Source: Chaetoceros tenuissimus
Lineage: Eukaryota; Bacillariophyta; Thalassiosirophyceae; Chaetocerotales; Chaetocerotaceae
Assembly: GCA_021927905.1 (NCBI GenBank)
Contig: BLLK01000027.1
Span: forward strand, 434,001-498,000
Reading direction: 5' to 3'
DNA length: 64,000 nt
The notes under the pieces are model-generated. The model did no database searches. It worked only from the letters and a program-made list of their open reading frames with translations, and had not been told where the DNA came from. This document shows, piece by piece, positions 1 to 10,395 of the stretch. Made by a program: the position numbers and the translations under genes. Each line of letters begins with the position of its first letter. The first letter of the stretch is position 1.

Positions 1-133
1 AATCTTTGAGTAGGACAGATGAACTATTACAAAAATTTTATCAACTTTCCATCATGTCGTCACAATCATTTTGCCAGTAATCCTTGTGATGTCAGTACCA
101 ACAAGTACACCTCGTGCAAAACTTTAAAACCTT

Positions 134-559
134 TCATGAATTATATCTTGATGCGGCAATAGAAGTAGTCACTCCTGCAAAAAAGAACCCAACACCTGCA
201 GCTCCTGCTCGAATCATAAAGGGTCTACCAAACCTTTGAAACGCTTCTTTTGCAGTTTTCGGAGGTTGAAATTGAGAATTCTTTGATTGCTTGTGAATGG
301 GCACAAATTTCTTTGTCTTCATTTCATCTGGAGAGACATCACTTGACAAGACTTTCTCTTTTGGGAAACGTGTACTGATAATAGAATACGTAGCAATAAC
401 TGTGGTAGAGCCAACAAAGAAATTGGTTGTACTATTGATGTTATCTGAAATGACAGCTTTGTTATTCATTGAAAAATATGTTTTCTGTCCAAAAGCAAAG
501 CAGGCATAGCCACCTCCGCATATCGTCGGTGGCATCGCTAGTAGCAAAACTGGTAACAT
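134..559 (-). CDS. Small two-helix membrane protein, unknown function
   Basis: A 141-residue open frame starting at an ATG. I do not recognise a family. Residues 1-24 are hydrophobic (Leu/Pro/Gly-rich) and could be a signal anchor. The middle is polar and Lys-rich. Residues about 113-135 form a second Gly/Ala/Phe-rich hydrophobic stretch just before a short polar tail. The layout, with a basic segment before the second helix, fits a small organellar inner-membrane protein, but that is inference. It is divergent from the kinase that begins at 825, with about 265 bp between the two starts. An upstream exon cannot be excluded because no in-frame stop lies close to the ATG. Confidence 0.5.
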   Translation of the reverse strand: MLPVLLLAMPPTICGGGYACFAFGQKTYFSMNNKAVISDNINSTTNFFVGSTTVIATYSIISTRFPKEKVLSSDVSPDEMKTKKFVPIHKQSKNSQFQPPKTAKEAFQRFGRPFMIRAGAAGVGFFFAGVTTSIAASRYNS

Positions 560-824
560 TCTTCAACTAATGATTCTTTTCAAAACTTTCAATAATACTT
601 GCTTCTTCCCAAGTGTGATGTTGATCAAAAACAAAAAGGGAGGATACGTGGGACGTAAGGTACATCAAAATATCCAATGCGGGCCCCTTTTGTGTCCGTG
701 ATAGGTGGATATTTCATTTGAATTTTGACACCTCTTCTTCCTTACTGAACTTTCCATCTCTTTTCTTTTCACGTTATTAACTCGTAGGTACCTCGTACGA
801 TAAAAAGATGTGATAGAGTGATAG
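560..824. promoter_or_regulatory. Shared upstream region of two divergent genes
   Basis: This 265-bp gap lies between the start codons of the membrane-protein gene and the kinase gene, so it should hold both promoters. It contains ACGTGG and ACGT cores near 645-655. No TATA box is convincing. Confidence 0.35.
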
Positions 825-2108
825 ATGAAGATACTTTCTCACAATAATCCAATCATAATGACAAAGTGTATACATGAAATTGACAGTAGGATCTATGGGA
901 ATAGTCAGATTGCAAGGGGTGCTTTTGGATCGATTTCGATAGGTATATGTGTTGATACGGATGACCACTCATACAAATATGTGGCTTTGAAAACTATTCA
1001 TAATCCACTTTGCCCTTCGCAGGGATATCGATCGAGAAATAATTCTTCAGATCAGGAACCAAAGCTTTCTCCTGCTGTTTTTGCGGAACTTGCAGCGTTG
1101 CGATTATTGTCTTCAAAACAATTTCGACATGTCAACATCACCCAATTGATTGATGTCCTTACTCCTACTTCGAGAAGCAACAATGGAGATCAATTTTTGA
1201 AGTTCTCTAATGAGATAACTTTTGTCTCACCTTACTGTCCTATAGATTTACATTCAATACTACAAACTCATCGCTTTCAAACAAAGAAAAAACCCTTGAT
1301 GTTGGGTCATCCTCCTGTCGTGCGCAGAATTATGTCCGATATTCTACAAGCTCTTCACCATATACATACAGTAGGAATATTGCATTGTGATATAAAACCA
1401 GGAAACATTTTGCTTTCTTCCGAGGGTTATTTTCAATTGACTGACTTTGGTCTAGCTCAATCTTACAATCCACTATCTGATGACAAGATAGACTCGGCAA
1501 AAGCTACACATGTAACTGGTCTTTGTACATTACCCTACAGGCCACCAGAATTGTTGTATGGATGCACATTTTATGAACCCTCTATTGACATTTGGGGTGC
1601 GGGATTGATATTTACAGAGATACTGCAGAATGGAAGAGGGATTTTTCAGGGGACTAGTGTTTTAGATCAGTTAAATCAGATAAATAATGTGTTTGGGACG
1701 ATCGAAAATCCATCTGAAGTCATGAGAAATTGGCCAGATTTCGACAAGATATCTTTTCAGCCGAGGAAAGGAATGGGCTTACAGAACGTAGTGAATAGGT
1801 TGCAAGAAGATGACGAGTTGCATGCTCTTGTGAAAGGTATGGTAGAACTAGATCCGAAGAAACGATTTAGTGCAAGAGAATGTTTAGATCATGAATGGAT
1901 GTCATTGGACAAACTGTTCACAACAAGAAAGTCAATTTGCGATTCCTTCATTCCTCAAAAGTTTGATGGATCGATTTATGAAACAATAGTGACTTCCCCT
2001 TTAGACGAAGAAGTAAATAGTCACATTTTAGATCAAATGAAGCTCCGTGCGATAAAGATAGCTGAAACAAAAAGAAGTGAGAAGTTTGAACCCGGTATCA
2101 AAGATTAA
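825..2108 (+). CDS. CMGC-type serine/threonine protein kinase (CDK-like)
   Basis: A single-exon 427-residue kinase. The Gly-rich loop (ARGAFGSI) is near residue 31 and the ATP-binding Lys sits in VALKTI. The catalytic loop reads HCDIKPGN (Arg of HRD replaced by Cys; Asp, Lys and Asn kept), followed by DFG in LTDFGLA. The activation segment ends CTLPYRPPELLYG, which is the CDK/CMGC form of the APE region, and is followed by IDIWGAG and a short insert after subdomain X as in CMGC kinases. It should be catalytically active. A canonical PSTAIRE helix is not visible, and the region between the Lys and catalytic loop carries an Asn/Ser-rich insert, so cyclin partnership is uncertain. An alternative start is the Met at 858. 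It probably phosphorylates Ser/Thr proteins in cytosol or nucleus. Confidence 0.85.
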   Translation: MKILSHNNPIIMTKCIHEIDSRIYGNSQIARGAFGSISIGICVDTDDHSYKYVALKTIHNPLCPSQGYRSRNNSSDQEPKLSPAVFAELAALRLLSSKQFRHVNITQLIDVLTPTSRSNNGDQFLKFSNEITFVSPYCPIDLHSILQTHRFQTKKKPLMLGHPPVVRRIMSDILQALHHIHTVGILHCDIKPGNILLSSEGYFQLTDFGLAQSYNPLSDDKIDSAKATHVTGLCTLPYRPPELLYGCTFYEPSIDIWGAGLIFTEILQNGRGIFQGTSVLDQLNQINNVFGTIENPSEVMRNWPDFDKISFQPRKGMGLQNVVNRLQEDDELHALVKGMVELDPKKRFSARECLDHEWMSLDKLFTTRKSICDSFIPQKFDGSIYETIVTSPLDEEVNSHILDQMKLRAIKIAETKRSEKFEPGIKD

Positions 2109-2573
2109 CCGTCAAAATTGTGGAGTTATCTAGAATCTGTAATTCTAAAATATGAATCTAGCAAAAATGTAATAATTAGAATTATTTTGTGAATCAATTT
2201 CGAAGAAAAGTTCGAATAAATGAGTAAAAACTGAAACACACTCAACCCTAGCTCGTAAATCTCTATAAAATGCGATCATGATCGTCCCTCTTTGGCACTC
2301 CATTCCAACTATTCATCAGTAGAACCGCTAATTATGTTGAAGTGAAGAGGGGAGAGAAAATATACTGTACTGTAGTGTCTTTGACAGACACAGAAGTATT
2401 CCGTGTTGCTCCACCTCATGACAATGCTGATATAACGGTCGGTGACCGTTTCCTCCATTCCCACAATATGTCATTCCGACACAAAATTCTAGATGATACG
2501 AAACATGAGATACGAGAATGAAATAATTCGTGCTAAGTAGTAAAATATTCATATAGTTGTATCATATAACTCA
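2109..2573. other. Intergenic, convergent gene ends
   Basis: This is the 3' region shared by the kinase (plus) and the FAD oxidoreductase (minus). It is AT-rich. The only structure seen is a perfect 12-bp palindrome, CGATCATGATCG, at about 2273-2284. No gene is visible. Confidence 0.4.
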
Positions 2574-4040
2574 TTACCACTGTTCTCCAACATTTTGCCC
2601 TCGCTTTTTCCTTCCTCTTCCCTTCACTGTTGCTGTAAATCTGCATGGATCGAATGGTGTCAGGTCGATGCTTTTGCTTTCTCCTTCTAAAACCAATTCA
2701 GAAATTGCAAGGCCGGTCGCTTGAGACCAACATATACCCCAACAATTGTGTGCCCCATTAATATAAGCACCTCGGAAACCAGGCACTTTTCCCATGTATG
2801 GCAATGCGTCTACTGCACAAGGTCTCATGCAAGCTTGAACTCTTCGTACGAAATGAAGAACCTATGAGTAAAAGTGAAATAAAGAGGTATCACAATATGT
2901 TGTTGAATGAATACGCACCTATCCAATTGCCCGTTTTCTCTGTAAGTTGATGACATTTCCTTAAATGCATTAGATGCTGCTTCTACACGAGTTTCTTTAG
3001 CATTGCATTCTTCAAGGAATGCTCCATTCTTCAGTTCTTCTTTTGAAATGTAATCAGATCCACCAATTCCGCAAATATATATTGTATTATCAGGGCGGGG
3101 ATAAACTTCCAGATGAGTGTTGAAACGAGGGTCTTCACCACAAAATAGAGCAGTAGCATCAGTCTCATCATCATCTTGTTGTTTCCACACAATGCTTGTA
3201 GATTTGATTCCTTCCATAGGAAGTTCAATTACATTGTCAAACCAGTCTTCAGCCTGACAAGTCCAAGGCCCTGCGCTAACGATGCAGACATCAGCCTCTA
3301 GTAAACATTCTTTCTTTGTTTCTCTGTCAATATATTTGACACCAGTGATTGCTTTTTCTTCTCCGTCGATATCTTCTGTTTCAACACCAATGCATTTACC
3401 AAGTACAACTTCCAAATCTGCCTTTTCAATCATCTTATCAACAAATTCTTTAGGTGTAATCTGAGCTGTATCGTCGCCTTCACCCATGACTGAAATTCTT
3501 CCCATATTTCCGTCGAGCCATGATGGCATGGTTTTTCCAAGTTGGTCTCTTGCTACCTTTACCATCTTGTTGTTTGATCCTGGACTTACACTAAGCACAG
3601 GAAGTTTTCGGTAACTCTTACATCCGAGTTCTTTCGCTAAATCTTCAAACATGTCAAACGAGAGACGATGCAAACTTTCAGTTGGTCCGCCATCCCCCCA
3701 CTACAAATTTCGAGGAAACATGGATGATGTTTAGATGTGCAAATTCTAAGCAATCCGAATGACGAAGAACAAATTGAAGTAATTCAATACGTACCGAAGC
3801 TGCCATAAATCCACCTCCTTTCCCACTAGCAGCGGATGCAGGAGCTTTTGCTTCAAGGATACGAATTGTTGTTTTAGATGGGTCAATTTTCTTTGACAAT
3901 TGATATGCAACGGAGGTTCCTTGTATTCCTCCACCGATAACCACAATATTTTTTGGAGCTGCAGCCTTCATACTAAGAGTGGAAAATGATTGAATACTTT
4001 GGAATTTTGATACGAAGAACAGAAACTGGTAAATTTTCAT
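2574..4040 (-). CDS. FAD-dependent oxidoreductase of the DAO family (three exons)
   Basis: Predicted exons on the minus strand are 4040-3795, 3700-2919 and 2841-2574, giving about 431 residues. Exon 1 carries a hydrophobic N-terminus and, from residue 32, the Rossmann dinucleotide motif VVIGGGIQGTSVAY that binds the ADP part of FAD. Joining exon 1 (ending GGGFMAAS) to exon 2 (starting WGDGGPTE) restores the family's second conserved block, which supports the first intron (GTACGT...TTTGTAG). The second intron (GTGCGT...) is closed at GAAG before AGTTCAAGC so that VQACMRPC, a conserved C-terminal DAO block, stays in frame; this acceptor is less certain than the others. The family oxidises amines or D-amino acids such as sarcosine or glycine. 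The substrate cannot be told from sequence. The hydrophobic start suggests secretion or organelle import. Confidence 0.8.
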
Positions 4041-4381
4041 CTTGGTGATGATTTCAAAGTAATGGCGTGGTTTTTATTTTTGAAATACCTAAATGCCTAC
4101 GACAACCTGAGATCCTGACTAGCGATGTATAAGCGGTAGTAAGATACTCGTACGATGTAGGTTGATTAAGTAGATAGGTAAAGTGTGAATAGCAGTGTTG
4201 GTACCACTCGACAATGAGGCATTGCAATCCATCTGTGACGTGTCTCAGGGTGTCACATGATCATTATTCAATATTGTCCACCTAGCCATTAAAAGACTCT
4301 ACGTAGGGTCGGAAGCAAGTTTTCTTCATTTTTTCCTATCTTCTATTTAATTTTCTATTATGTAGATAACTCTCTTGACAG
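4041..4381. promoter_or_regulatory. Upstream region of the FAD oxidoreductase
   Basis: This spacer lies between the start of the oxidoreductase (minus) and the stop of the MYND-like gene (minus). It has a CRE-like TGACGTG at about 4236-4242 and a nearby GTGTCAC. Nothing else is evident. Confidence 0.3.
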
Positions 4382-6964
4382 CTAGAAATGTGCAGCAAAA
4401 GCATGTTCTTCACGTCTCTGAATTGCGTAGGACTTTGTTTCGAAATATTGCAGAATCACCGACTTCACTGTGTTTGGGACTTCCTCGCTGCTAGACACAC
4501 TTTCCCATTCATCCTCGTCGTCATTGATTACGTCGTCGGTACCAGTAGTCAGACGCATGGTATTGAACATAGATTCGATTTGTATGGTATCGACATTTTG
4601 ATCTATCGTATCTCTGTTGTCAATAAACCATTTGCAAATGTCTCTATCTTCTACAGTGGGAACACGCATTGGTGGGCAGTTGCATAATCTCAAGTGTCCT
4701 TCAATAAAAACTTCTTTCATATGTTTTTTCGAACAGGCATGAGCAATCTTACACCCATTACACTTCAACAATTTTTTATTTGGGGTTTCATTTTGTTCAT
4801 CACTGTGATCACTATCTAAGTAAAATTTCAATTCTGCAATCTGACAATCGTAGCACCAACATCGTGCGTTTTCGTCTGGCCACCAATCTCTTGAAAGGTA
4901 TGAATTGATGTGTAGGCAAAGGTCTATTGGAAAGTTATGTCTATGACCAATCAAGGCAATAGTTTTAACAGCATCTCGGAATGGTTTCTGAAATGATAAG
5001 TGACTTGAAGGAGTCCATGGCTCATTCCAAGCTTTTCGAAGAAAAAGAAGACTAAGATCATGGAGCGCTTTCAATTCATCTACCGAGTAAGGGGTATTGT
5101 CATTGTGATCCAGTAATCTTTCTTCGTCGTATCCAGTTTTGTTCGGGAAGTTCATGTTATGCTCATAGATAAGATCATCCAAAGGAGATACACATGATTG
5201 CGACCAAAGCTGAAAGTCACCATAGCCAAAACCACATTCGTTCGTCTCTACGAGCTGTCTTAAAAACAATCCTCTTACTACCTTCACAACGTGTGCGTGA
5301 TTTGTAGCAAGGAAAATTTGCTGGATGATTAGATCATTGCGCATATTTTCTGACAATTCACCTAAACCTAAAACTTCTTCAAAGATCCGAGACCTTTTCT
5401 TAATGTTACTGCACGCATTCGATATTCTGTCTGAATATCTCAGTGGATTCAAAATTGAGTCCAAATGACAGTGTTGACCTATATATTTTCCTTCGACTAC
5501 ACCAAACCTATACCAATTGTGATCTTTAAATGGAGGGATTGTAGATATTGCAAGCCCAGAAACAATGATTGATCCAATAGATTCTGTGACAGGAGTTGCA
5601 GGACAAGATTTCAAAACGATCTCCCCAATAGATATCAATGCATTCGTACAATTAATATGAGATTCCACTGTCATATTTAGATCATCGTCAAGCATTGCAT
5701 CAGATTGGATATTCTTGTACTTTTTATTAAGCAATTTGACAATACGATGTCGAAACTGAAAATTTAGTCTTGCCAATCCTTCGAGGAGCGCAGTTGTTAA
5801 ATCAAGTGGTGTATCTTTGGCCATAGTATAGCTTTCGTCATCCCAAACACAGATCTCATGCAGATCTTCGACCTCTTTCCAACTATGTCTGGTAAACAGA
5901 TCACTTATGAAAGCACTTAAGATTACTGCATGATCTTTGGTAAAATGCCTTATCCCAAACTGTAAAACTTTACTTATTGTGCTGATAAATTGTTGAAGCT
6001 GTGGGGCATTTTAATCGAAAGCATAAGAGAAAATTACGCAAAAGTATGTGGCCATGATCAAAAATGTAATACTTACATCAGTACATATATGGTTCAAGTC
6101 CGATGTACTTTCATTGTCTTCGTCTCGATCTTGACACCCTTCATCGCAATCAAAAATAAATTCTGAGTTAACTGTGAGAAGGAAATACCGAAAAGCCTCA
6201 GTGCCTGCATTACCACAGAAACACATGTGCTCTATCATACATAGTAGAACAGCTCTAGCTAATCTATGGTCTCTTTGTAATTCAGAAGTTGCATGCTTCA
6301 ACAACTTCAATAAAATTTTGGTTCGTTGGCCTTTGGACAAATCTTCAAATCGAGTAATACTGAACTGACTTTGAATGTTTTCGACCTCTCCTTTGAATGC
6401 TGTCTCTTCATTGAATGTCTCGCATTGAAACCACTTATTATTAATTTCCCTAAGCTCCAACTCCCACTTGCGTAAAAAACTAAAGTCAGAACCCAAAGGA
6501 TTTTCGTGAGACGATATCCATACAGTTTTCTTGCTTATACAGTCTTTTACCAGTTGTCTTTCTATATCTATAAATCTTTCCGCCGTCGTCGTAGCTCTGT
6601 ATGATGGAACCAAAGACGACCAAATGGCATACGCAGAGTTAGGCATATAACATTCTTCCAATATGTTATCGTCATCTCTTCGAGCAAATTCGCCAATATA
6701 ACATGGTAGTTTATACATGAAATCACCTTCCATGCACAAATAGATGTCAAGTAAAAAGTAGCAAGATTTATCATAAGGGAAAAGCCTTGGATTCAGTCTA
6801 TCTAAAGCTGTTGGGTGAGTTGTTACCTGTTTCAAGCCTATTTCATAGCATTCTATCTCGTTTCCCCATAGTTTTCTGAGAGTTTCATTTGCCGCAATGA
6901 TCTTTTCCTTCTCCTGTTGAAGCAAAAGTGAAGGAATTCTTTTAAATATGATTTCTGAATCCAT
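4382..6964 (-). CDS. Large MYND-like zinc-finger protein (two exons)
   Basis: Predicted exons are 6964-6077 and 5998-4382 with a 78-nt intron (GTAAGT...CCCCACAG). The join is in phase and yields about 834 residues. The second exon is open well upstream of its first Met, so 5824 is not the start. Residues about 673-740 contain Cys/His pairs in MYND-like order: CWCYDC, CNGC, then CSKKH and HLRLCNC. This is a zinc finger that usually binds proline-rich partner proteins. The remainder is alpha-helical in look, without a SET domain that I can see, and ends in an acidic tail (DDEDEWESVSSSEE). MYND-only proteins are expanded in diatoms, and most have no known role. Confidence 0.75.
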
Positions 6965-7220
6965 GCGAAACTTCTTCTATCCAAAATTAAATGAAAGGAA
7001 AGATGATGAGTGATGAGAGATGAGAGAATGATTGGTTCTCTACGATGCTGCTCCAGCACTATCTCTGACGTCGAAATGACGTCCTTTGAAAATGATATGG
7101 ACCACATAAGTACGTACGAGTAGATAAAAAATTTTTTGAAAGTAAAACTTCGTACCGTAGGACTTATTATCGTAAATAGACTCTCTATATATTTCAAAAG
7201 AAAGAGATAGTATTAATTAA
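6965..7220. promoter_or_regulatory. Upstream region of the MYND-like gene with paired CRE-like sites
   Basis: Two TGACGTC sequences lie 11 bp apart, at about 7066-7072 and 7077-7083, followed by GTACGTACG at about 7110-7118. TGACGT-type boxes are cAMP/CO2-responsive elements in some diatom promoters, which is family knowledge. Their function here is inferred. Confidence 0.45.
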
Positions 7221-8999
7221 CTAGACCTGATTCTGATGGCGAAGCATTTTTTTCTGCCCTTTCCTTCCTCTGCCACCACCTCTTGGCTCGGTATTTTTGC
7301 CTCGACTACTATTATTTGTGGTGATGACATTCCCGTCGTTGTCAATTCGAAACTCCTTCTTGGTGAACACCACTGTGTCTTCACCATTCGGTAACTTTAT
7401 GAGGTCATATCCTCTATCAGTATTTCGGCTTTGATTTTTCCTTCGCATCTCCAGCACACTTTCAATGCTTTTTTGACGCTCAGATTTCAAATCGACAATA
7501 ATCCTGTGGGGGTATGAATTGCCTAATGTTACACCTGCATTTTTAAGCACTTCTTCGGATGCTTCCCATGGTTTATGTAAAACAGAAGTTGGTAAGTTTG
7601 ATAGTTCTGGAAGCCAGGTACGGGTATATTTCCCAGTAGGGTCTTGAGAACCAGCAATTGGAGACATTACGAAATTCCATTGGTCGATACCGCTGCGACC
7701 AGCATTTTGCCACATCATGGAATTAATGGCAGTATCTGCATCGGCAAGTGTATAATGAAAATAGTCACAACCTTTCACCCAATTCACTCGGAGATATTCT
7801 ACCAGGAAAGAAGCCACTATCATTCTTAAGCTTTGTGTCATCCATCCAGTTTTGTAAAGTTCCTTCATCGCCGCATCTACAAGCGGAAATCCCGTTTTGC
7901 CGTTTTTCCACGCATTAAAGCGCCTTGCTTCTTCATGACCAGCAACCCATTCAGTTTCTTCATAATGACTGCGAATTGATGTATCCATCATTTTTGGAAA
8001 ACACCTCAAATGGAAATAAGCTAGATCTCTCCATGCAAGACGACGAGTGAAAGTTTTTCGCTGGTCGTACTCTAGCTCGCTTCCTTCTACTTTGTAATAT
8101 AATTCATTTGGTGAAAGAGTTCCAACTCGCAGGTGGGCACTTAGCTTCGATGTCGAAAATTCTATATCTGCTCTACTTCTAGAAGTTTCGTACTTGGCAA
8201 ACCCTTTTTCAAAGAACGAGTTCATATTGGCCAAAGCATCCTCTTCGCTCATTGGAAATCTTTCAACAATTGGTAAATCCCACCTTTCTTTGCCATTTAT
8301 CACAGCCAAGTCCAATTCATCCAATGATTTTGATGATGGCCATGTATTGGGACCTTTCATATTTTCGAGCATTGTAAAGGTTTCATGTCTTGGTATTGGC
8401 TTTCTAGGCTGCCCTTGTTTTCTGCAACTTCGCAAGAATGGCATTAGCGTGCCCCAGTGCCCTCCATTGAAACCGTTAGAGAGAGCAATGTCGATAGGAT
8501 CGTACAGTAACGAAGACTGCGACTCTATACATGCGATTTCCAATGAGGATAATGTGGATCTGTACTTTTCTTCCTTGTCACGTGTTTCTGGAGTATGCCC
8601 CTTGTTCCAGTAAACGCATCCAACATCATATTCTTCGCAAAACTGCTTCAACATTGATGCTGAGTCATCTCCCATTCTCAACACCATTTTCATATTGTAT
8701 CTGGTAAGTTTTTCGTTGATGTGGAACAAGGCATCTTTCAGTATCACCTCTAGACAACCCCTTACGTCCCTCTGTTCTCCTTTACTCCAAAGAAATAATG
8801 GTATAACTTGGGTATGGTGTGACGCTAACTGAAGAGCAACATTATCATGCAGACGCATATCATGAGAATTGAAGAGTACAACAGCAGCTGTATTCAGTGT
8901 GGAAGAATCAACTGCTGGTGCTGGGAAACTCCCAAGTTGTACCTGGTCTAAATTCGCATCTCCATCTGTTCTTCTGCGTTTAGTAGCACTTTCTTCGCT
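7221..8999 (-). CDS. Photolyase/cryptochrome family flavoprotein, in frame behind an MTHFR-like domain
   Basis: The frame is open from 8999 (just after a TAG) to 7221. The first Met (8858) is too late: VVLFNSHD, the family's first beta-strand, lies before it and is followed by MRLHDN, equivalent to the usual RRDLRLxDN. No ATG exists between 8999 and 8858, so the real N-terminus lies upstream, across the TAG. Counted from that Met, the FAD core spans about residues 225-400: RRLAWRDLAYF, WKNGKTGFPLVDAAM, GWMTQSLRMIVASF and DADTAINSMMWQNAG. By alignment from memory to E. coli photolyase, the Trp of VNW and of MMWQ match two electron-transfer tryptophans, and an Asn faces flavin N5. The C-terminus is basic with a Gly/Arg/Lys run. 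DNA repair and blue-light signalling cannot be told apart. Confidence 0.85.
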   Translation of the reverse strand, partial: SEESATKRRRTDGDANLDQVQLGSFPAPAVDSSTLNTAAVVLFNSHDMRLHDNVALQLASHHTQVIPLFLWSKGEQRDVRGCLEVILKDALFHINEKLTRYNMKMVLRMGDDSASMLKQFCEEYDVGCVYWNKGHTPETRDKEEKYRSTLSSLEIACIESQSSLLYDPIDIALSNGFNGGHWGTLMPFLRSCRKQGQPRKPIPRHETFTMLENMKGPNTWPSSKSLDELDLAVINGKERWDLPIVERFPMSEEDALANMNSFFEKGFAKYETSRSRADIEFSTSKLSAHLRVGTLSPNELYYKVEGSELEYDQRKTFTRRLAWRDLAYFHLRCFPKMMDTSIRSHYEETEWVAGHEEARRFNAWKNGKTGFPLVDAAMKELYKTGWMTQSLRMIVASFLVEYLRVNWVKGCDYFHYTLADADTAINSMMWQNAGRSGIDQWNFVMSPIAGSQDPTGKYTRTWLPELSNLPTSVLHKPWEASEEVLKNAGVTLGNSYPHRIIVDLKSERQKSIESVLEMRRKNQSRNTDRGYDLIKLPNGEDTVVFTKKEFRIDNDGNVITTNNSSRGKNTEPRGGGRGRKGQKKMLRHQNQV

Positions 9000-9941
9000 C
9001 TAGTTTTCAACCTTATTACTATTTTCGGCACTTGACTCAGGTTGCCCCGCGAGTAAATTTTCCACAATGCCCCAATCCTTCTCATTTCGAACACCCGGGG
9101 CTTCGATCAAAAGCTCTGCTCCTGCTTCCTGATACAATTTGATCAATTGTAGTACTATTCCCCTTGCGCCATCCTCGTTCTCTAGAAACTCATCGGAAAG
9201 AAAGACGCCCGACCATGGACGAAACTTCTGCTGCGCTATTAACTTTTTTGTAGGAAGAAAAATGCTTCCTGCAATAGTGAAGCTTGTAGCACTATCAACT
9301 TTTAAATCATTTAGAAAACTCAAAGCTTCTCGCAATCTCTCCAAGTTAGTACCAAACTGGAAGTAGATTTTTTCCACATGACCTGAACTTAGCTTCAGCA
9401 AAAGACGTTTCTTTTCCTCTTCGTAATCGTTTTCATCTGGGAAAAATGGATTGAATGCAACAGCAATTTTGGGACAGCCGTTTGTCACTTTCAAATTTTT
9501 GATAGATGCGACTGAATCTGATTTACCTTTTGGACCAGAACCGGTGACAATTAGTATCTCATTATTAGATGCTCTATCTAGCTCCTTCATTTCTGTCACA
9601 AAATCTTGTAGCATTTCAAATGCACCATTTTTCTGTCTACTTTTATTATATTTCATACTGTAATGAGAACATATGCTAATTTCCGAAATGTTTTCTTTGG
9701 CACAATGTTCTTGAATCACTTTTGTCCAACCCAATACATCATCCTTATTAGATTTGTTTACTAGGTTGAAAGATCGAATACCTTTCGATGATAGGAATGA
9801 AACACGCTCTTGAAGTTCATTTGTAGTGCGGAAAAATAGTTCTACACGCACATTCTTCATTGATGACATGATTGTTAAACCGTCAATGTGGATGATCAGC
9901 TGCAGAAGAATTATGGAGAGCGTAGGATATCTAGTTAGCAT
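9000..9941 (-). CDS. MTHFR-like TIM-barrel domain, same frame as the downstream cryptochrome
   Basis: 313 codons from an ATG to a TAG that directly abuts the cryptochrome frame. A hydrophobic start (residues 1-25) precedes the domain. Blocks follow the order of methylenetetrahydrofolate reductase: VELFFRTTNE (the family's FEFFPP with its Glu), an ICSHYS strand (PHLTC), IVTGSGPKG (ALRGDxPxG, with the Asp lost), KIAVAFNPFFPDENDY (AAYPExHP), KIYFQFGTNLE (TQFFFD), then IAGSIFLPTKKL (PGIxP). The RGD loss makes reductase activity doubtful. A folate- or flavin-binding role is inferred. The tail before the TAG (SSAENSNKVEN) and the residues after it (SEESATKRRRTDGD) look like one linker. Photolyases use a reduced folate as antenna, so a folate-binding partner would make sense. 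Confidence 0.6.
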   Translation of the reverse strand: MLTRYPTLSIILLQLIIHIDGLTIMSSMKNVRVELFFRTTNELQERVSFLSSKGIRSFNLVNKSNKDDVLGWTKVIQEHCAKENISEISICSHYSMKYNKSRQKNGAFEMLQDFVTEMKELDRASNNEILIVTGSGPKGKSDSVASIKNLKVTNGCPKIAVAFNPFFPDENDYEEEKKRLLLKLSSGHVEKIYFQFGTNLERLREALSFLNDLKVDSATSFTIAGSIFLPTKKLIAQQKFRPWSGVFLSDEFLENEDGARGIVLQLIKLYQEAGAELLIEAPGVRNEKDWGIVENLLAGQPESSAENSNKVEN

Positions 9942-10395
9942 TCACAAAGTAATCTGATGCGCCAAAAATATGTACGGAGGAGTCCAAATTTGCAATGAAA
10001 TTTGAGAATGTGCATCTCTGGTATCTGTACTTGCATTCGCACTGGTCTCTGTTTACGAGTATTCTCTTACCTATTCATTTTGACTTGATGACTCATTCAT
10101 TGTAAATCTAGGCTCACATTTCTATTTTCTCAGTATTTTCTAGCCAGCAGTACGTAGCCAGTTAAAAAGTACCAGTAAAAATAAGAACAAAATGCAGCCC
10201 GTCATCATTGGTAGTGCTATTATCCATCACTAGTGCAGTTTTTAGATACAAATTGCTTTGATACTAACTGTCTATCGTCTATCACACATTTGCATTGATA
10301 GTATTCTTGCCAAACTATAGCTGCAACTTGGGTTTCTAATAGGTATTCGCTGTCGAGGTCAAGTTTTGTAAAAAGAAAGCTCTCAATTTTTCCAC
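9942..10395. promoter_or_regulatory. Shared upstream region of the MTHFR-like/cryptochrome unit and the transporter
   Basis: About 450 bp between divergent starts. AT-rich with AGTACGTAG near 10150. No convincing TATA box or other element. Confidence 0.3.
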
